Notes: generated from the sequence alone by a model not told the origin. Positions 30,134 through 39,390 are shown, counted from the stretch's first letter. The stretch is DNA of 46,910 bases from Arcicella aurantiaca (GCF_003148625.1 NZ_QGGO01000015.1:12821-59730); one strand, 5' to 3'. Numbers and translations are program-made.

Positions 30134-31039
30134 TTATCGTTTTTTAAAATCATCAGGTAAATCAGGTTCGTCTCCTAAATCTAATTCTAATTTTGCACCT
30201 GTGCTTAAAATTTCTACGCCAATCGTAAAAGCTCCCCAAGCAACCCTCTTCAATTTTGCTACTCCATTTACTACATCAACTGTTTCTACATCAGGCTTAA
30301 AGGTAGGATGTAGATGAAATCTTACCTGACCTTCTAACTTTACTTTAGAAGGATCTTTCGCAAAAACTTTATACGTAAGATTATACCACCCTTTTATACT
30401 GGGGTCAGCAATTTTATCTACTGAAATTTTAAAATTTTCATCTTCTCGACTACCTCCAAATTTCCCTTTACATGGGTCATCTAAGTCGTCAGGTTTATTT
30501 TCAATGCTTGATGCTTCAATAATTTGTTTTGTTGTTTCAGTAATTTTTTGTGTACCTCCTCTTTGTTCAGTCGCTTTTACTAATGTATCTGCTTTTTGTT
30601 TAGCCTCCTTTGCAGTATCTTCTGCTTTACTTATCCTATTCAGAACGGAATCAGAAACTGACGAAATAAAGCGAGTGGAAGTAATTGCTGCTAAAACACA
30701 AAAACTGATAAAAAGAATACAGTCATTCAATTTATGATTTTGTAAACCATCCAAAATACGACTTTGGGTTATTTCTAAGAAAATAGGTACAATTATAGAA
30801 GCTCCTATCCCTACAATAACTGAACGAAATAAAGTATTCCCATCATCACTTTCTGAGTCTTTCTTTAAATTATAGTAGTAGTTTACGCATCCGCCTATTA
30901 CCCCTGAAACAATAATAAAAGCAATAATTGCCCAAAAGCTTACCCAATCAAAACTTTGATTTTGAGCTGTGTATTTCTTTGAAATTTCTAATAGTGCTTT
31001 CAAAGAATCTTTTGTAATAGGAATTGTGTCTGTTTTCAT
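30134..31039 (-). CDS. Inner-membrane protein with C-terminal pYEATS domain
   Basis: A protein of 301 residues from ATG 31039; the 318-residue frame from 31090 overlaps the barrel gene by 26 bp. In the longer numbering: three predicted transmembrane helices at about 50-72, 88-106 and 124-143, a coiled-coil at about 145-178, a polar linker, and a C-terminal beta-rich domain at about 218-310. This last part has RFHLHPTFKPDV and AWGAFTIGVE followed by LELDL, which match the prokaryotic YEATS (pYEATS) pattern. In published comparative-genomics work pYEATS domains are linked to nucleotide-centred conflict systems. The gene is last in a three-gene cassette and its molecular role is unknown. Confidence 0.72.
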   Translation of the reverse strand: MKTDTIPITKDSLKALLEISKKYTAQNQSFDWVSFWAIIAFIIVSGVIGGCVNYYYNLKKDSESDDGNTLFRSVIVGIGASIIVPIFLEITQSRILDGLQNHKLNDCILFISFCVLAAITSTRFISSVSDSVLNRISKAEDTAKEAKQKADTLVKATEQRGGTQKITETTKQIIEASSIENKPDDLDDPCKGKFGGSREDENFKISVDKIADPSIKGWYNLTYKVFAKDPSKVKLEGQVRFHLHPTFKPDVETVDVVNGVAKLKRVAWGAFTIGVEILSTGAKLELDLGDEPDLPDDFKKR

Positions 31040-31064
31040 GAAATATAAAGAGTTTATGAAATGA

Positions 31065-32240
31065 CTATCTTTTAGCTCCAAAACCTGCAATAAAATTTAA
31101 TGCTGCTATTAAATTTCCATCTTTAATATTAGTTCCATCAAAGTTTTTTCCCAACGAAATTGTAAGCAATTGGTTTTCAGAAACTTGATACTCCGCATTA
31201 AAAACATAGCGATTTGTATGCTTCGCTTTACCAGTTTCAGCATTAGTCTGATTTCTCCAAATGCTTTCTATTGATAAAGAAAGCTTATCATCTATAAGTC
31301 CACTTTTTATAAATCGAAAGCCAAAATCTACACTGGAAATATTTTTAGTAGTTTTAAAATCATACTCATTCAAATATCTTACAACACTCAAGATACTATA
31401 ATCACTTTCCCACTCATAGCCTAAATTTGCCCAAGCCCCAATTTTCGTAACTTTAGAACTATCAAAACGCTCATTAAAGAAATCATAAACATATCCTAAA
31501 GAAATATCTGTCTTAAAACCATAACGTTTAAAGGATAATTCAGATAATTTTTTAAAAGCAGTATTTTTTATGATATTTTTTTTCTCGGGTGATAATGATA
31601 AAAGACTATCTAATTCGGTAACTCTTTTATCACGAATTTTACTTAGTTTTTTAATTTTCACAGAGTCTTTAATCTCATCTAACTGATTAATTTGACTTGT
31701 TATTCTTTTACAAATTGAATCGTTTAATATAAGAGTGCCAATTTCTTCAACTTTAAATTTAGACAACACATATCTATTATTTAATTCTTTTTCTGTTGCC
31801 TTACTTAGCTGACCTCTAAAAAGTGAAAACTTAACTCCTAAACCTAACTGATCGTTTTTCTTTTTTGCACTATCACTTTTCGAAAACCCAACTGAAACTA
31901 AAAAGCTTTGATTAAAATTTTCAATTGGGTTATTACTAATGGTTTGGTCAAATCGAAACTTGTTCTTCTTTAAAATTGAGATGGGTGCAAATTGCATAGC
32001 AAAAGTTTTGGGTATTGCACTAAATCCATTGGTAGCATTATTAAGGATAACTGCAAAGTCCGTAACATCAGTGGGTTTCTCGATATTTGAACTTTCTAAC
32101 CCCATTAGAAGTAGTACAGGAGTCGATGGAGCTTTTAACATATTTATTGTTAAACTATCAGCACTTTTCTTATCAGCATCTTGGGCGAAGGCATTTTGTA
32201 TTATTAATAAAAATACCGTTATTGTAAATACTATTTTCAT
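31065..32240 (-). CDS. Exported outer-membrane beta-barrel-like protein of unknown function
   Basis: A 391-residue protein with a signal peptide (MKIVFTITVFLLIIQNAFAQ). After it come a short conserved-looking MLKAPSTPVLLLMGLESS stretch and then VTDFAVILNNATNGFSAIP. A central helical/charged insertion covers about residues 145-235. From about 240 the sequence alternates in beta-barrel fashion with aromatic strands (TDISLGYVYDFF, IGAWANLGYEW, SSVDFGFRFI, LTISLGKNFDG, LNFIAGFGAKR). This is consistent with an outer-membrane protein. It lies in the middle of the cassette, 6 bp after the small upstream gene and overlapping or abutting the pYEATS gene. Specific function is unknown. Confidence 0.65.
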   Translation of the reverse strand: MKIVFTITVFLLIIQNAFAQDADKKSADSLTINMLKAPSTPVLLLMGLESSNIEKPTDVTDFAVILNNATNGFSAIPKTFAMQFAPISILKKNKFRFDQTISNNPIENFNQSFLVSVGFSKSDSAKKKNDQLGLGVKFSLFRGQLSKATEKELNNRYVLSKFKVEEIGTLILNDSICKRITSQINQLDEIKDSVKIKKLSKIRDKRVTELDSLLSLSPEKKNIIKNTAFKKLSELSFKRYGFKTDISLGYVYDFFNERFDSSKVTKIGAWANLGYEWESDYSILSVVRYLNEYDFKTTKNISSVDFGFRFIKSGLIDDKLSLSIESIWRNQTNAETGKAKHTNRYVFNAEYQVSENQLLTISLGKNFDGTNIKDGNLIAALNFIAGFGAKR

Positions 32241-32246
32241 GATTTC

Positions 32247-32606
32247 TTAATTTATTTTTCTAAAAGTGATAAAGAAAACAAGTAATATTGATTTGTCAGT
32301 TGGAATTATAACAGGTTCATTAATTATCCTGTCTATGACTCCTCCTGTGAGTTTTACATCTACTTTTGCGTCATCACCTTCAGGGTCAATGTCAAAAATT
32401 TCTGTCACTATCATTAATGTTTTTGATTTTAAACTATTATTTTCGCCTATATGAGTTTTGGGGAAATGATTAGTTTCGGTATTCCCAATTTTAGTTTGTT
32501 CAAGATGAACACTTATAACACCTGGTTGTCCAAAAATACTTACTTCAACAGTCACTGGACTGTTGCTGTCATCTACATTGTAAAAATATTGTCTTGTACT
32601 TGCCAT
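32247..32606 (-). CDS. Small beta-rich protein, first gene of the pYEATS cassette
   Basis: A 119-residue protein, no signal peptide or transmembrane segment, not recognised as any family. Alternating hydrophobic residues (VTVEVSIFGQPGVISVHLEQ, SKTLMIVTEIFDIDPEGD, DKSILLVFFITFRKIN) suggest a small beta sandwich. Its ATG is followed 6 bp after its stop by the barrel gene, so both must be on one transcript. It is plausibly a cytoplasmic partner, and position is the only clue to its function. Confidence 0.6.
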   Translation of the reverse strand: MASTRQYFYNVDDSNSPVTVEVSIFGQPGVISVHLEQTKIGNTETNHFPKTHIGENNSLKSKTLMIVTEIFDIDPEGDDAKVDVKLTGGVIDRIINEPVIIPTDKSILLVFFITFRKIN

Positions 32607-32659
32607 GTTATTATTTTTTAAATTGTTAAATAATCAGATATTTTCCTTCCAAACCTAAC

Positions 32660-32689
32660 AAAAAAAGCCAAACCTAAACGGCTTGGCTT
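32660..32689 (-). terminator. Rho-independent terminator of the RND efflux operon
   Basis: The stem AAGCCAA / TTGGCTT with a 10-nt loop is followed on the minus strand by a run of T (complement of 32660-32666). It lies between the TolC-like stop codon (32748) and the start of the pYEATS cassette. Confidence 0.85.
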
Positions 32690-32747
32690 CAATTACTTAA
32701 CAAAAATCTTATTATACGGTCATTTGGTTTATTCTTCTTTTAAGAAA

Positions 32748-34190
32748 TTAATTTCGCCAACCTCCTCCCAATGATTTATAAAGTCCAATGACGGCATTGT
32801 ATTGGCGTTTCTTGAGATTTATTAATTCTATCTGTGATTGTAAGGCATTTTTTTGTGCTGTGATGACTTCTAAATACGTTGCTCTGCCCGACCTAAATAG
32901 TTCTGCGGAGTTGTTAATGGATAGTCGTAAAACGCCAACTTCTTGTACTTTTAAATCGTACATTTCATTGGTGTTTTGAATCACGTTCAATTGATTGTAA
33001 ACTTCTGTAAAACTATTCACTATCGTTTTTTGATAGTTGATGTAAGCCATTTTTTGGTCGGCTTTTGATGCCATCAAATCCGCAATTATTTGTCGTCTGT
33101 TGGCTAATGGTGCCGTTAATCCACCAAAAGTATTCATGGCTAATGAAGCAGGGTTTAGCCATAAAAGTGCTTTAAACGACTGTAAACCAAGTCCGCCCGT
33201 AAGGTTTAGGGACGGATAAAACGCTGCTTTCGCCGTAAATAAATTGGCGTTGGTAGCCAAAAGCTCATATTCTGCTTGCTTAATATCAGGGCGATTTTCG
33301 AGTAATCGGGATGGAATGCCTGATGTTAATTTTGGGGGAATAACTTTTGCCCAAGCTACCTTTTTTCGTTCTATGATTTGTGGGTAACGTCCAACCAAAA
33401 AATTAATCTTGCTTTCTGCTTCTATTATTTCTTGCTTTACCTCAATTTTTAGGGCTTTTGAACTCAATAATTGGGCGTTTAATAAGTCAACTCCTAATTG
33501 ATTGGCTTGCCCTGCTTGTTTTAATACACGAGTAATTTCTACGGCTCTTTCTTGTAAAATGATGTTTTCTTCAAGGAAATCTAACTCATTATCTAAAATC
33601 AATAATTCGTAATATGAAGATGCTATTTGAGCTACTAATTCACTAACAACCAAATTTTTACCAGCCTTACTTGCTAATAATTTTGCGGCGGCAGAGGTTT
33701 TTTGACTTTTAAGTTTTCCCCACAAATCTATTTCCCAAGATGATTGTACACCCAAGTAGTAATCGGGGATAATTGGGTCTGGAATCTGTTGCTTTTCGTT
33801 AATATTGGTTGAAAATTGAGTATCATAATTTCCAACGCCATCAACGGTATAATTTCCAAATTTTCGTTGTCCAACCGTAACATTGGCAGCTAAATCTGGT
33901 TTGCCTAATCCTTTCGTAAAACGAACACCTGCCCGAGCAATTTCAATTTTCTGCAAGGTCATTTGAAGGTCAAAGTTGTTAACAAAAGCCGTGTCAATCA
34001 AAGCCATTAAAGTTGAATCTGAAAAGAACGCCTTTAATGTTGGCAAATTAATGGCTGACGAATCTGATTTTGTTGTAAACTTCTGAGGCATAGCCAATAA
34101 TGGACGATTTTGAGGGATTTCTTGCTTGATTTTACAAGCTCCCATCAGTGCCATTATCGCTATAAAAAAAAGTATTTTATATCTAAACAT
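32748..34190 (-). CDS. TolC/OprM-type outer-membrane efflux lipoprotein
   Basis: A 480-residue outer-membrane channel of the NodT/OprM group, the third component of the RND pump. The signal ends in a lipobox (MALMGACKIKQ). It has the duplicated outer-membrane-efflux repeats, with family-typical ENRPDIKQAEYELLATNANL, AAFYPSLNLTGGLG and GRATYLEVITAQKNALQSQIEL near the C-terminus. ATG 34190 is preferred: it gives an 8-bp overlap (ATGTTTAG) with the stop of the permease gene, the usual translational coupling, whereas the longer frame would overlap by far more. Confidence 0.93.
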   Translation of the reverse strand: MFRYKILFFIAIMALMGACKIKQEIPQNRPLLAMPQKFTTKSDSSAINLPTLKAFFSDSTLMALIDTAFVNNFDLQMTLQKIEIARAGVRFTKGLGKPDLAANVTVGQRKFGNYTVDGVGNYDTQFSTNINEKQQIPDPIIPDYYLGVQSSWEIDLWGKLKSQKTSAAAKLLASKAGKNLVVSELVAQIASSYYELLILDNELDFLEENIILQERAVEITRVLKQAGQANQLGVDLLNAQLLSSKALKIEVKQEIIEAESKINFLVGRYPQIIERKKVAWAKVIPPKLTSGIPSRLLENRPDIKQAEYELLATNANLFTAKAAFYPSLNLTGGLGLQSFKALLWLNPASLAMNTFGGLTAPLANRRQIIADLMASKADQKMAYINYQKTIVNSFTEVYNQLNVIQNTNEMYDLKVQEVGVLRLSINNSAELFRSGRATYLEVITAQKNALQSQIELINLKKRQYNAVIGLYKSLGGGWRN

Positions 34191-37100
34191 GAGCTTCTTC
34201 TGTAATTTTAATAGTTTCTTCTTTGCTTTTCCCTTTCCCCATTCCTGCAAAAATGACATATAAACCAGGGATAACGATTACGCCAAAAATTGTCCCAAAT
34301 AACATTCCTCCTGCGGCTGCCGTACCAATGGTTTTGTTACCAATCGCTCCAGCTCCCGAAGCAAACATCAACGGAACTAAACCTGCAATGAAAGCAAAGG
34401 AGGTCATTAAGATTGGTCTGAAACGGGCTACTGCTCCACCTACGGCGGCTTTGAGCAATGTTTTGCCTTGTTTTTGTTGTAAAACGGCAAATTCAACTAT
34501 CAGAATGGCATTTTTACCCAATAATCCAATCAACATAACCATGGCTACTTGGGCGTAAATATTGTTTTCTAATCCGAATAAATACAAGAAAAACAGCGAG
34601 CCAAAAATCCCAACGGGTAAGGATAAAATAACGGGAAGTGGTAGTAAAAAACTTTCGTATTGGGCTGAAAGTAACAAGTAAACGAAAAGTAAACAGATGA
34701 TAAAAACACCAATTACCTGATTACCTGACAATACCTCTTCACGGGTCATGCCCGACCATTCGTAGGCGTATCCACGTGGTAATTCTGTTTTTGCTACTTC
34801 TTCAATGGCTCGGATGGCATCACCAGAACTGTATCCTTTGGCGGCTTCTCCGTTGAGCATTGCCGAAACGTACATATTATAGCGAGTCAATTGCTCAGGG
34901 CCATAAACACGCTCAATTCTACTAAAAATGGCATAAGGTACCATTTCTCCGTATTTATTTTTGATACGCAACTTCATAATATCCTCAGGCAATGCACGAT
35001 ATTTTGGGTCTGCCTGAATCATTACTTTGTACATTTGACCGTATAAAATGAAGTTTGTCGCATAAAAACTACCAATTAATGACTGTAAATTACTCATCGC
35101 AGCATCTACCGAAATTCCCTTTTTCGCTGCCATGTCTTGGTCAACATGAATCATGTATTGCGGGAAGTTTGGATTGAAACTTGAAAATGCTTCTTTGATT
35201 TCGGGACGTTTTTTGAGGGCTGCAATAAATTTATTAGCCACTTCGGCGGTTCTTTGCAAATTTCCAGAACCTGTTTTATCTAACAAACGCACCTCAAAAC
35301 CACTCGCATTTCCAAAACCCGGAACGGCTGGCGGTGGAAAAAACTGAATTTCTGCCCCTTTGATGTGCTTTGTTTTTTCGGTTAACTGATTGATAATATC
35401 ATTGGCAGTTGCTTTGCGTTCATCCCAAGATTTTAGGTTAATTGTACTCATTCCGAATGATGCACCCACACCGTCAGTCATCATACTAAAACCCGACAAA
35501 CTCGAAATGGATTCAACTTCCGTAATTTTCTTCGCAATTTTATCAATCTCGTTCATCACTTCTTCGGTACGTTCAAGCGTTGCTCCTACGGGCGTAGTTA
35601 CGTTTGCATAAACCGTCCCTTGGTCTTCCGTTGGGATAAAACTGGTTGGCAAAACACTTCCAACACCCCAAGTTGCCACACAAAACGCCACTAAAATTCC
35701 GAAGGTGATTAATCTACGATTGGCAATAATTCTTAATAAACTGCCATAACGGTCTGAAAGTCGGTCGTAAGCACGGTTAAATTTATTGAAAAATCGAGTT
35801 AGGAAATTTTCTTTTTTCCCTTCCAAATGTGGATTTTTCAACATTATCGCACATAATGCGGGCGTTAATGTTAAGGCATTTACGCCCGAAATCACAATCG
35901 AAATTGCCATCGTCACGGAGAATTGTCGGTAGAAAACCCCAACTGGACCTGATAAAAATGCCACAGGAATAAAAACTGCCGACATTACAAGGGTAATGGC
36001 TACGATTGCCCCGCTGATTTCTTCCATTGATTCAATCGTCGCTTCCCGTGCATTAAGATGTTTTTCCTCCATTTTGGCATGAACCGCCTCTACGACGACA
36101 ATGGCGTTATCAACCACAATACCGATTGCCAAAACCAAAGCGAAAAGTGTCAATAAATTGATGGAGAAACCAAATAATTGCATGAAAGCAAACGTACCCA
36201 CCAAAGCCACAGGAACTGCCAATACAGGAATAAGCGTTGAACGAAAATCTTGCAGAAATAAGAATACCACCAAAGCCACCAAAATAAAGGCTTCGATGAG
36301 GGTTTTTATCACTTCGTGAATAGAGGCATCTAAAAATCTCGATACGTCATAACTCACTGTGTAAGTCATTCCCGGTGGAAAAGTGGTCGATTTCAAGAAT
36401 TCTAAACGTGATTTGATATTGGCGATTACTTCACTGGCGTTTGAGCCTGGGCGTTGTTTCAATACAATAGCGGCAGATGGTTTTCCGTTTTCTTTTGAAA
36501 GTACGTCATAATCTAACGAGCCAAATTCTAAATCGGCTACGTCTTTCAATCGTAACATTTCGCCACTTTCTGTCGTCTTGATTACCACATTTTCGTATTG
36601 GTCTTTACGAGTCATTTTACCCGTATACCGCAAAACATATTGTAAAGATTGAGCCTGACGACCCGAACTTTCTCCTACTTTCCCCGGAGCGGCTTCTACA
36701 TTTTGCTCCTTCAAAGCTTTGATAATATCTTCTGCTGAAATCTCGTAAGCGTCCATTCGTGCGGGTTTCAACCATACACGCATAGCGTATTCTCGTGAAC
36801 CCATAATATCCACAAAACCAACGCCATCAATCCTTTTTAATTCGGCTAACACGTTAATATCAGCGAAGTTGTAGATAAATTTTTCGTCAACTGTCGGGTC
36901 TTCACTAATCAAGTTGATGTACATCAACATGGAGTTCACTTCTTTTTCGGTAGAAACTCCCGCTTTGATTACTTCTTCGGGCAATTCATCTAAAACCGTC
37001 GTTACACGGTTTTGTACGTTTACCGCTGCTACGTCGGGGTCTGTTCCAACTTCAAAATATACTTGAATAATTGATGTCCCGTCATTTCCAGAAACAGAAG

Positions 37101-37335
37101 TCATATACGACATTCCCGGCACACCATTAATGGCTCTTTCAAGCGGTGTCACTACGGCTTTGGCACAAACTTCGGCATTGGCACCTGTATATTTTGTGGT
37201 AACTGAAACGGCAGGCGGAGCAATATCTGGATATTGGGTAATGGGTAGCCCAACCATCGCTAACACGCCCAAAAGCACAATAAAAATGGATATGACCAGT
37301 GATAAAACGGGTCTATTAATGAAATTTGTAAACAT
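34183..37335 (-). CDS. RND efflux permease, HAE1/AcrB family
   Basis: A 1050-residue inner-membrane proton antiporter exporting drugs or other amphiphiles. It begins with MFTNFINRPVLSLVISIFIV, the first helix, and has the duplicated large periplasmic domains. Central helices contain GIVVDNAIVVVEAVHAKME (the TM4 Asp-Asp proton relay in LAIGIVVDNA). The C-terminal half has GLLGKNAILIVEFAVLQQKQG. The length is normal for HAE1. It lies between the MFP gene (11 bp upstream) and the TolC-like gene (8-bp overlap) in one operon. Substrate range is unknown. Confidence 0.96.
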   Translation of the reverse strand: MFTNFINRPVLSLVISIFIVLLGVLAMVGLPITQYPDIAPPAVSVTTKYTGANAEVCAKAVVTPLERAINGVPGMSYMTSVSGNDGTSIIQVYFEVGTDPDVAAVNVQNRVTTVLDELPEEVIKAGVSTEKEVNSMLMYINLISEDPTVDEKFIYNFADINVLAELKRIDGVGFVDIMGSREYAMRVWLKPARMDAYEISAEDIIKALKEQNVEAAPGKVGESSGRQAQSLQYVLRYTGKMTRKDQYENVVIKTTESGEMLRLKDVADLEFGSLDYDVLSKENGKPSAAIVLKQRPGSNASEVIANIKSRLEFLKSTTFPPGMTYTVSYDVSRFLDASIHEVIKTLIEAFILVALVVFLFLQDFRSTLIPVLAVPVALVGTFAFMQLFGFSINLLTLFALVLAIGIVVDNAIVVVEAVHAKMEEKHLNAREATIESMEEISGAIVAITLVMSAVFIPVAFLSGPVGVFYRQFSVTMAISIVISGVNALTLTPALCAIMLKNPHLEGKKENFLTRFFNKFNRAYDRLSDRYGSLLRIIANRRLITFGILVAFCVATWGVGSVLPTSFIPTEDQGTVYANVTTPVGATLERTEEVMNEIDKIAKKITEVESISSLSGFSMMTDGVGASFGMSTINLKSWDERKATANDIINQLTEKTKHIKGAEIQFFPPPAVPGFGNASGFEVRLLDKTGSGNLQRTAEVANKFIAALKKRPEIKEAFSSFNPNFPQYMIHVDQDMAAKKGISVDAAMSNLQSLIGSFYATNFILYGQMYKVMIQADPKYRALPEDIMKLRIKNKYGEMVPYAIFSRIERVYGPEQLTRYNMYVSAMLNGEAAKGYSSGDAIRAIEEVAKTELPRGYAYEWSGMTREEVLSGNQVIGVFIICLLFVYLLLSAQYESFLLPLPVILSLPVGIFGSLFFLYLFGLENNIYAQVAMVMLIGLLGKNAILIVEFAVLQQKQGKTLLKAAVGGAVARFRPILMTSFAFIAGLVPLMFASGAGAIGNKTIGTAAAGGMLFGTIFGVIVIPGLYVIFAGMGKGKSKEETIKITEEAHV

Positions 37336-37346
37336 ATTTTAGTGGG

Positions 37347-38480
37347 TTATTCAGGTGTGTTTTCGTAAGTTAAATCTTTTGAAATACTGTTCATTTCCAT
37401 GAAAAGTGGCTTCACAACCATTCCATCTTTGACATTCTGAATGCCCTCATAAATGATTTTATCGTCTTCGTCCAAACCTGTATCAACAATGTAAAAATGT
37501 TGCATTCTATGATTTGAAGTAATGGCTTTGGTTTTCACCCGATTACTATTGTCAATCACATAAACGTACATTCTGTCTTGAACTTCAAAAGTTGCTTTTT
37601 GGGGAATAATCAAAGCATTTTTGTATTTTTTGAGTAAACGAACCTTACCACTTGCACCATGTTTCAAGATTTTTTCGGGATTATTAAATCTTGCTCTGAA
37701 AGCAATATTTCCTGTATTGGGGTCAATTTCACCTTCGGTAGTTTCAACTTTTCCTTTAAACGGATGTTCTTCACCATTTGCCAAAATAAGGGTTACATTG
37801 TTGGATTGTTGGGTTTTATCTTTAAAATTAGAACTATAATTAAGGTATTCTTTTTCCGAAACATCAAAATAGGCGAATACTTCTCCGTTGTTTGAAATAT
37901 TCGTCAAAAGCGTTCCTTCTTCAATTAAGCTTCCAATTTTGTTGGGAATTCGATTCACAATACCATTGAAAGGAGCTTTGATTTGTGTGTAAGTCAATTG
38001 AATTTTAGCAAAAGATTCATTCGATTGAGCCTCTTCTACTTTCGCTTTCATCATATCAACCTTGTTTTTGGCAGCTTCCAATTCAGTATTGGAAACGACA
38101 TTTTTTTCCACCAATCGCTTGATATTGTTCAATTCTATTTCAGCAGCTTTTTGTTCCGTAACGGTACTTCTTAATATTGCTCCTGCTTTGATAGCTTGTT
38201 CTTTCAACTCTGGATTATTGATGCTAAATAAAACTTGTCCTTGTTTTACATATTTTCCTTCGTCGATATAAACTTTATCGAGATAGCCTTTCACTCTGGC
38301 ACGGATTTCCACATTCTGAACGGCATTAATTTCTGCCACATAGTCGGTATGTAATGTGGTATCAATTTTTATGGGAGAGGTTACTGGAAAACTCTCTGCA
38401 ATTTGTTTCTCTTGTTTGTCTTTATCCTTACACGACAATAACAACGAGACGACCAAAATACTTGATAGCAAATGTTTCAT
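37347..38480 (-). CDS. Membrane fusion protein of the RND pump
   Basis: A 377-residue AcrA-like periplasmic adaptor, likely a lipoprotein (MKHLLSSILVVSLLLSCKDKDK). Domains in order are: the barrel-sandwich/lipoyl part (IRARVKGYLDKVYIDEGKYVKQGQVLF), the alpha-hairpin (about 85-140), the second half of the lipoyl domain (APFNGIVNRIPNKIGSLIEEGT) and the beta-barrel with GEEHPFKGKVETTEGEIDPNTGN. It connects the permease to the outer-membrane channel. It is the first gene of the efflux operon. A small possible ORF lies 33 bp upstream. Confidence 0.94.
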   Translation of the reverse strand: MKHLLSSILVVSLLLSCKDKDKQEKQIAESFPVTSPIKIDTTLHTDYVAEINAVQNVEIRARVKGYLDKVYIDEGKYVKQGQVLFSINNPELKEQAIKAGAILRSTVTEQKAAEIELNNIKRLVEKNVVSNTELEAAKNKVDMMKAKVEEAQSNESFAKIQLTYTQIKAPFNGIVNRIPNKIGSLIEEGTLLTNISNNGEVFAYFDVSEKEYLNYSSNFKDKTQQSNNVTLILANGEEHPFKGKVETTEGEIDPNTGNIAFRARFNNPEKILKHGASGKVRLLKKYKNALIIPQKATFEVQDRMYVYVIDNSNRVKTKAITSNHRMQHFYIVDTGLDEDDKIIYEGIQNVKDGMVVKPLFMEMNSISKDLTYENTPE

Positions 38481-38850
38481 TTTTTATTTTTGGGATAGAT
38501 GATTATTCTGATTTACAATCCATTGTGATTCTCTTCAAGGGAACTTTTTAACGTATCACAGATTGTTTTTTGTTTTACAATACCCATTTTCAAGATTTGA
38601 TGCGTACTTAACGAAAGTCTTCCTTCAAAACGACGACTTCCGTTGAGACTCAGATACACAATACCTTTTTTAAATTAGTATAAATACACAGCAACTTTCA
38701 GAAACTAAGAATAGTCTTAATTTCTAATTCAATAATCTTTCATCAATCATTCCATTTATTAGCGTATGAAAAAGATATGATTGATGCTTATCTAAAAGAA
38801 GAAAATACCACCTTATAATGCAGATGGAGAAGAAAAGAGTTTATAACGAA
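38481..38850. other. 370-bp region upstream of the RND operon
   Basis: This region should hold the promoter and regulatory DNA of the RND operon. It contains one gene-like short ORF on the minus strand (38513-38659). A stretch on the plus strand around 38690-38810 is open for about 40 codons without a start. No TetR- or MarR-type regulator gene is adjacent, which is a contrast to many RND operons. Confidence 0.4.
38513..38659 (-). CDS. Possible 48-residue ORF upstream of the RND operon
   Basis: If translation starts at GTG 38659, the product is 48 residues beginning MYLSLNGSRRFEGRLSLS and continuing with THQILKMGIVKQKTICDTLK, a gene-like composition with no low-complexity bias. It ends 33 bp before the MFP start on the same strand. 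It could be a leader, a small regulator or a decayed gene end. No family was recognised. The evidence is composition and position only. Confidence 0.35.
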   Translation of the reverse strand: MYLSLNGSRRFEGRLSLSTHQILKMGIVKQKTICDTLKSSLEENHNGL

Positions 38851-39171
38851 TCAAGGAGGAGGCGTTTTTTGCTCTAAGCAAATATTATAAGCATTTAAAA
38901 GAAAATAACCTGTTTGAATATTCGCAGGCGGTAAATCAAGGTCTAAAAAACAATAATCTAAATGTGGAATATTGTCTATTTCTTCAATATCAATCAAATC
39001 GGAATCAAAAGAAGAATCCTCGCCCGAATTTTCAAGTTCACCATCTACGGCAACCACAATATCTTTACCGACAGAATTATAAAGAATAATTCCTCCGCAC
39101 AAGATTGGTACAATTAGTATCAGCAAAAAATATATCTTTTGAACAATTTCTTGTTTCAACAATTTAAACAT
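38851..39171 (-). CDS. Small membrane-anchored acidic protein, unknown
   Basis: A 106-residue protein. An N-terminal hydrophobic helix covers about residues 12-32 (IYFLLILIVPILCGGIILY). It is followed by an acidic stretch (about 38-70, with LENSGEDSSFDSDLIDIEEI) and a C-terminal region with two cysteines (YCFLDLDLPPA, NAYNICLEQKTPPP). A single-pass protein with an acidic exterior is indicated. No family was recognised, and its neighbours (RND operon, clpB) give no clear functional hint. Confidence 0.5.
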   Translation of the reverse strand: MFKLLKQEIVQKIYFLLILIVPILCGGIILYNSVGKDIVVAVDGELENSGEDSSFDSDLIDIEEIDNIPHLDYCFLDLDLPPANIQTGYFLLNAYNICLEQKTPPP

Positions 39172-39331
39172 AGTTTAGTTTGATGATTTGAAAACAAATA
39201 TAGTTTAGCACTTTTTTTAAAAAGCGTTTTTCGCCTTAGAATTCCCTTAAAATGATACCAAACAGTAAATTCTGACGACAAAGGCACTATTCAAAAATGC
39301 CTTTTAAGTATAAATACACAAGGTTTTAGTC

Positions 39332-39368
39332 ACAAAAAAAGCCAATCTGACAACAGACTGACTTTTTG
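39332..39368 (-). terminator. Rho-independent terminator of clpB
   Basis: An imperfect stem of AAAAAGCCAATCTG with CAGACTGACTTTTT, with an ACAA loop, is followed on the minus strand by a T-run. It lies 23 bp after the clpB stop codon. Confidence 0.8.
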
Positions 39369-39390
39369 TTTTTCACGGAAAAATCCTTTT

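Noticed and set aside
30134-32606. pYEATS cassette as part of a larger defence island
   Set aside because: No nuclease, helicase, methyltransferase, reverse transcriptase or toxin gene is adjacent; the flanks are rfaE2/metallopeptidase and the RND operon. The cassette is treated as self-contained.
38690-38815. Plus-strand open frame near 38.7 kb reading FHLLAYEKDMIDAYLKEEN
   Set aside because: It looks somewhat protein-like but has no start codon upstream (a TAA interrupts the frame) and no recognised family. It could be the end of a lost gene, but the evidence is too thin.
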